Assembly (NCBI GenBank): GCA_029718625.1
Contig: CM056391.1
Coordinates: 3,276,662 to 3,340,661 of the forward strand
Source of the DNA: Synaphobranchus kaupii
Lineage: Eukaryota > Chordata > Actinopteri > Anguilliformes > Synaphobranchidae
Length of the DNA: 64,000 bases
Direction: 5' to 3'
Part shown: piece after piece, positions 59,246 through 64,000 of the stretch
Position numbering within the stretch: position 1 is the first letter of the stretch
How the letters are laid out: each line of letters starts with the position of its first letter
Notes under the pieces: generated by a model
Database searches by the model: none
What the model was told of the DNA's origin: nothing
Seen by the model: only the letters and a program-made list of their open reading frames with translations
Translations under genes and position numbers: made by a program

Positions 59246-59902
59246 TCCACCCCACCCCACCCCCCATGAGATGTTGCTGTCTCATTACTGACGAGATGCG
59301 AGTGAACGTCTGTTTGGTTGAGCTCGTGTTTACATCTCCCACTGTTCAAATTACTGTGACGTTCCTGTACATGAGTGAAATTTACCAGCGTGAATCATTC
59401 CACGCTGTAAACACGCAACGCTGCGGCTACGGCTTCCGCCTTTCTGCGGCTTTGACTTTTCGCTCCTACAACTATCTGCCAGTGTCATGCCGTGACCTGT
59501 CCGGAAGCAATCTGTTTCTGCTGCTTATTGTTAGTTATTAAATTCATGAGATGCTCATTTGTACTCAAAGTGATCAGGGTATTTCCCAAAAAAAAAAAAC
59601 CGTCGTGTTAGCCTCTCAGTATTTAGACAACCATATGCCCACAAAAACAGAAGCCGACTTGGAACCCGGATAGCTTATGCTCATCTCAACATCCAAAGTT
59701 ATTCCTGTGTAAAATAAAGAATAAAAAGGCCAGAAGTGGCAGCTTTCTTCTCGTATTTTTTAAGAGAGTGAAGGCGTCCCTGTATGTCTACTGACTGAGG
59801 TATGTGTACGCAGTTCATGTCCTGTTTTTAGATTGGTCCGTCATTGACTGCTGTCACATGAAAAATGGATGACTTATTTCTCGTAATCTCGGTTTGTCTC
59901 AG

Positions 59903-60011
59903 CTCTCGACCCAGCCAAAGACCCCTGCCAAAAGGTTAAATGCAGTCGGCACAAGGTGTGTGTTGTGGAGGCATACCAGACTGCCAGCTGTGTGAGTCAG
60001 AGGAGGATGAG
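59903..60011 (+). CDS. spock3: spock3, third clear coding exon: start of follistatin-like domain
   Basis: A 109-base exon flanked by TTTGTCTCAG and GTAGGT. Joined to the single base carried from the previous exon it reads ALDPAKDPCQKVKCSRHKVC and then a segment ending TASCVSQRRMR, leaving two bases for the next codon. This is the beginning of the follistatin-like/Kazal module: four cysteines are visible (in DPC, VKC, KVC and ASC), spaced as in testicans and SPARC. The DPxKDPC..VKCSRHKVC motif is shared by SPOCK1-3. Together with the first exon it supports SPOCK3. The following exons (rest of follistatin/Kazal, extracellular calcium-binding EF-hand pair, thyroglobulin type-1 domain, acidic tail with glycosaminoglycan sites) are not visible before the right edge, apart from whatever lies in the N gap at 63016-63515. 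Both splice sites are canonical and no stop or frameshift is seen. Confidence 0.93.
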
Positions 60012-60082
60012 GTAGGTAAAGGCCTGTCATAGGCTGCAGAATGCAGTTTAACTGTAACACATCTTATGGAATGTTGATCCCT

Positions 60083-60138
60083 GTTTGAATTTAACTGACG
60101 CTAATTGCCTGTTTGAATTTAACTGACGCTAATTGCCT
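60083..60138. repeat. 26-bp direct duplication
   Basis: TTTGAATTTAACTGACGCTA ATTGCC occurs twice in tandem. Confidence 0.93.
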
Positions 60139-60154
60139 GTGGCAATAATTTATG

Positions 60155-60371
60155 CCCTTACAAAAATGGAATATAGCGAACATATTTTGAAATACAATTT
60201 TTTATCAATGCATCACAACACTGCAGAGTATATGGACAAATTATTTACTGTACTGTTTACTATTTATTGTGACCTTTTGATATTGCAGTAAATATAAATT
60301 TTTGTTTATTATATTTTCTAAAACATCTACATATAAACAACATATTGCAGTATATTCAATTTATGTAAAGG
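60155..60371. mobile_element. Palindromic MITE, diverged copy 4
   Basis: CCCTTACAAAAATGGAATAT at the left and ATATTGCAGTATATTC with TTTATGTAAAGG at the right match the family ends. The interior is longer and has an extra copy of the CTGCAG-like word. Confidence 0.5.
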
Positions 60372-61773
60372 TAAGTAAAAAGGTGTGATTATATAGAGTA
60401 TATCTGAATCTTACCATTATTGCAAGACTATATCCCACCTTAAACTTAGATCTAAGATATTTTTAATTTAAAAAGCTGAAAGAAAAGCGTAATCCATTTC
60501 TATTTTTAAAAGATTATATATAATACATATCAGAATTTTGGGATTTTCTGCCACAAGCTAAGCACTGCCTGCAAACAGAGAGTCGGATTGGTAGTTTCCT
60601 CTATAATTGGCTTGTACATGTGTGGATACACTGTACAGTTAGGTATAAAAGACCGCCATCAGAGTGCAATATGCCGATATATGTATTATGTGCAGCGGTG
60701 GATTAATAAATATGGAAGTTAACATATGGAAATTGACTGGGCTCTGGTGTATTGCTGGTGATAATTCCCATATAAAAGAAGGCTCAGAGGAGAGTAAGGT
60801 AGACTGGCTGAGGTTCGCCTGCTCCCCCCTATCTGGGACCACAGCCCCGCTCTCATTCCATCAGGCACGGCGGGATTTATTTTGGAAAGGATCCACACTC
60901 CGCTTCTTGATCAGTTAAAGAACCGTGAACAATCTCTTTTTCCGTGACTGTTTTGCACTGTGTGGAGCTGCCATTAGACACGCTCTATAATCCTCCACCT
61001 AAAGAACCAGTAACTATCTAATGGGGTGTGAAGCCTCCACAGGAGTGGATGTAAATTACACGTATAAAGTCGCTTCAGATTACATCTCTATTTATACCAC
61101 GTTTTTATAATATTATTATATTCTTTAAATATATACTATAGTAAATAGCAAGCAGCATTTTTTCCAGCTCTCCAGTTAAGATAAAAGTATAAATAACTCT
61201 GAGACGAGTCTCATGGTGCCGCTATTAGTATTCAGTGTAAGAGGCTATACATACCACTCTATGTAGCGGTAGCATAAGTACAATGCAGGTGTAACATTTA
61301 CCTGAGAAAAGTCCAGGTTTTAATTCATTTACTTATTTATTTTGTGGAGTGCATCTTTAGTATTTAACGTTTTTAACACGCTATGTGAAATAACGTGATT
61401 AAATAAGGACATGAGAAGCAGGACTCCTAAAGAGGCCCGTTGGCATGCATCTTTAGTAGTGACATATGGGGTGCCGCTTTGAACACAGGATAGATTAAAT
61501 GCAGTTTGCTCAGTGCATGTTTATACGTGGAGGGGAAACGATGTAAGAACCGCCCACAGCATGGAGGCGGGTCAGGAAGAAACCCTGCGCTGTGATTGAC
61601 CACTTGTGCAGTGCGTGGAACCTTCAACGTCCTCCGCCAGATTTTATTACTGTTCCCGAGCGCTTCACCCAATTACGACTGCGCAGACAGGATCGGAACG
61701 GATGCAGTGTCTCCACAAATATGTGAGCGAATAAAGCGTGTGTGTCTGTGACCGTCTGTGTGTGAGAGAAAGA

Positions 61774-61884
61774 GAGTGTGTGTGTGTGTGTGTGTGTGTC
61801 TGACAGAGAGAGACTATGTGTGAGAGATAGAGAGTGAGACTGTTAGAGGGAGTAACTAAGTATGTGAGACACGCCTGTCTGGTC

Positions 61885-61931
<47 letters not shown>
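61774..61931. repeat. (TG)n and (GA)n microsatellites
   Basis: TG run near 61776-61798 and GA run near 61896-61930, with TGTGAGAGA words between. Confidence 0.95.
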
Positions 61932-61933
<2 letters not shown>

Positions 61934-62374
61934 ATTGATAGACTGTGTGTGAGGGCTTGCACAGGATGAAAACCTGAGACGGCCACAGAAACTGAACTAG
62001 CAGAAACAATGTGTGCACAGGTTTGGCCTAATTTCCACCGACATGTTTATTTATTTTTTATTTTTTTTACACAGAGTTGCAACTCATCAACAACTAATGT
62101 TCTCATTAAAATGTGTGAATGAGGCTTGTATTGGTACAGGCTATGAGCTTAAGAGTTTGCTTCCATTCAAACACTCTGTAGATCTACAGTAATAGCCTAA
62201 TGCTTCCTGTCTGTAGCAAAACCTGTTTTTGTACTCCTGATTGTCCCTCATCCTGTTTGTATACCACTCAATCTTATCATAATGTGCATGAAAAATACAA
62301 TTAATTTCCTCATAGTGCAGTAATGGAAAGCCATTCACAGAGAGATTAGCATTTTTGAGAATTGTAGAAGAGAA

Positions 62375-62569
62375 CATAGAGTAGTCTGGGGGCAATTGTA
62401 ACAGGGGGCAATTGCAACACCATACAATTGCACCAATCTGAAACAAGCTAGAGCTGAGATTCTATCCAGCAAGCTAGCTAGTTTCATGTGTTCAGGGTTG
62501 GGGGCAATTGTAACAAAAATTTGTGTGACAATTGACCCCTGCTACAATTGCCCCCAGAATACTCTGTGT
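62375..62569. mobile_element. MITE-like element with GGGGGCAATTG ends
   Basis: TAGAGTAGTCTGGGGGCAAT at the left, ATTGCCCCCAGAATACTCTG at the right, imperfect inverted arms of about 45 bases. GGGGGCAATTG occurs three times and TGACAATTGACCCC once inside. Confidence 0.75.
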
Positions 62570-63015
62570 TTTCTGTACTGCAATGGTGCTTTGGTTGCAT
62601 GATGTGATGGGTCAAATGCAAAGTATGGCATAGCGTTGGCATCATCACTGTGTTTAAATATTACTATATAAAGGCCTGCGCTACTGCTATCAGATAAAGA
62701 GAGAGTATTGCTTCCTTAAACGGCACATTAGAGGCGTTAACGTGTAGCTACATCTATTTTTCGCTTCATTTATATATTGGAAAAGAGTCAACTGGTACTT
62801 GAAACGGAACTCTGGGGAAAGATGTATCACACTTCAGGGAATATCTATGTTTTTTTACCATAGAAATTCTCAAGGTTACTGTAACACCACCATTATACTC
62901 TGCATAAGAACTGTACCCAAAATAAATTTAGCAAACTCTAATATTTGCCCACATGCTTCAGCCATAGGAATAAACACTGCTGTCAATCATAGGCAATCAT
63001 TCAGTCAGGAATGTA

Positions 63016-63515
63016 NNNNNNNNNNNNNNNNNNNNNNNNNNNNNNNNNNNNNNNNNNNNNNNNNNNNNNNNNNNNNNNNNNNNNNNNNNNNNNNNNNNNN
63101 NNNNNNNNNNNNNNNNNNNNNNNNNNNNNNNNNNNNNNNNNNNNNNNNNNNNNNNNNNNNNNNNNNNNNNNNNNNNNNNNNNNNNNNNNNNNNNNNNNNN
63201 NNNNNNNNNNNNNNNNNNNNNNNNNNNNNNNNNNNNNNNNNNNNNNNNNNNNNNNNNNNNNNNNNNNNNNNNNNNNNNNNNNNNNNNNNNNNNNNNNNNN
63301 NNNNNNNNNNNNNNNNNNNNNNNNNNNNNNNNNNNNNNNNNNNNNNNNNNNNNNNNNNNNNNNNNNNNNNNNNNNNNNNNNNNNNNNNNNNNNNNNNNNN
63401 NNNNNNNNNNNNNNNNNNNNNNNNNNNNNNNNNNNNNNNNNNNNNNNNNNNNNNNNNNNNNNNNNNNNNNNNNNNNNNNNNNNNNNNNNNNNNNNNNNNN
63501 NNNNNNNNNNNNNNN
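63016..63515. other. Assembly gap (500 N)
   Basis: Exactly 500 N, bordered on the right by a GT microsatellite, which may have caused the break. Confidence 0.99.
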
Positions 63516-63518
63516 ACA

Positions 63519-63519
<1 letters not shown>

Positions 63520-63555
<36 letters not shown>

Positions 63556-63558
63556 CTG
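63520..63558. repeat. (GT)n microsatellite
   Basis: About 15 GT units at the edge of the gap, followed by TTTCTGTGTGTAGA. Confidence 0.95.
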
Positions 63559-64000
63559 TGTGTAGATTTTTTTTTTTACAAATGGAGCAGACCTGGTTTT
63601 CCTACAATGAAGAAAAAAATATGAATGTAAATTGTGTTTGCAATTACAGTACATACAATGAATGAATTATATACTATATACAATCCTGAGAGAGAGAGAG
63701 TAAAAGAGAGAGAAATGGACCTTGTGCTTGCCTCCTGACTGGCTGTAAGGAGAGAGTAGGTGACTATAATTGGCAATGACATACCGTATGGAGGTCACAT
63801 TCAGGGTGACAGAGCCTCTGACTATTTACAGTAAATAATCATGGGCCATCCATGCTGATGGAGTGCTGCTGGTGCAGCTTGCAGCTCTGTGTGGCGGTAC
63901 AATGGCCTGTCAGTGGGGGAAAAAAGCTAAACAAAAAAAGCATGTCTTATTAGTCATCATTAGACTTCACTGCCAGGTGTAGACTAGTAGAGTGACACAG

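Larger units (their letters stand above)
58314..59902 (+). other. spock3: spock3 intron between the PFDQ exon and the follistatin exon
   Basis: A 1,589-base phase-1 intron from GTAGGA to CTCAG. It contains a long CA tract (58765-58814), a poly-C run (59228-59245) and otherwise unique sequence. The open frame at 59167-59541 on the plus strand crosses the poly-C run and matches no family I know. Confidence 0.85.
60012..64000 (+). other. spock3: spock3 intron after the follistatin exon, incomplete at the right edge
   Basis: Starts with GTAGGT and runs to the end of the window without a recognisable next exon. It includes a 26-bp duplicated segment near 60083-60138, a diverged palindromic MITE, TG and GA microsatellites, a MITE with CAATTG-rich ends (62375-62569) and a 500-base gap. 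The stretch 60540-61060 is non-repetitive and I see no coding signal in it. Confidence 0.7.

Noticed and set aside
59167..59541. 124-codon frame in the spock3 intron
   Set aside because: Crosses an 18-base C run and has no family resemblance.

Overview
The window is vertebrate, most likely teleost, genomic DNA. Reasons: an interrupted gene with GT-AG introns, Tc1/mariner ends with the fish-type inverted/direct-repeat layout, tRNA-derived SINEs whose 3' tail is the GGATA stem-loop tail of fish L2 (UnaL2-like) LINEs, many hAT- and piggyBac-type MITEs, and very abundant microsatellites and minisatellites. The UnaL2-like tail would fit an early-branching teleost, but that is only an inference. 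Two 500-base runs of N are assembly gaps.

Layout. Bases 1 to about 31,370 hold no gene I can support: this is the region 5' of a gene, with mono- and dinucleotide tracts, several VNTRs (1.1, 9.5, 14.7 and 19.6 kb), and interspersed repeats, including a SINE inserted inside a Tc1-type end at 21.7-22.2 kb. About 31.37-31.70 kb is CpG-rich and probably holds the promoter and 5' UTR. From 31,762 onward the plus strand carries the 5' part of one gene, which I identify as spock3 (testican-3, a secreted calcium-binding proteoglycan). Its first coding exon (signal peptide and N-terminal segment) is at 31,762-31,893, the next clear exon at 58,274-58,313, and the start of the follistatin-like domain at 59,903-60,011. 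The rest of the gene lies beyond the right edge. The 26.4-kb first coding intron carries SINEs, MITEs with intact target-site duplications, a Tc1 deletion derivative and a 25-copy 39-bp minisatellite.

The most interesting observations are in the gene and in the nested repeats. Both N-terminal spock3 exons look shortened in frame against testican-3 of other vertebrates. A 9-base segment coding for the missing Glu-Val-Glu lies 102 bases upstream of the second exon, directly after a good splice acceptor, so the ancestral exon may have been split by a new intron-like segment. Among repeats, clear nested events can be dated relative to each other by their target duplications, a MITE end has been amplified into a 44-bp tandem array, and the 39-bp minisatellite shows higher-order periodicity. 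Most long open frames in the window are artefacts of minisatellites whose unit length is a multiple of three. I see no evidence of a wholly new biological system.
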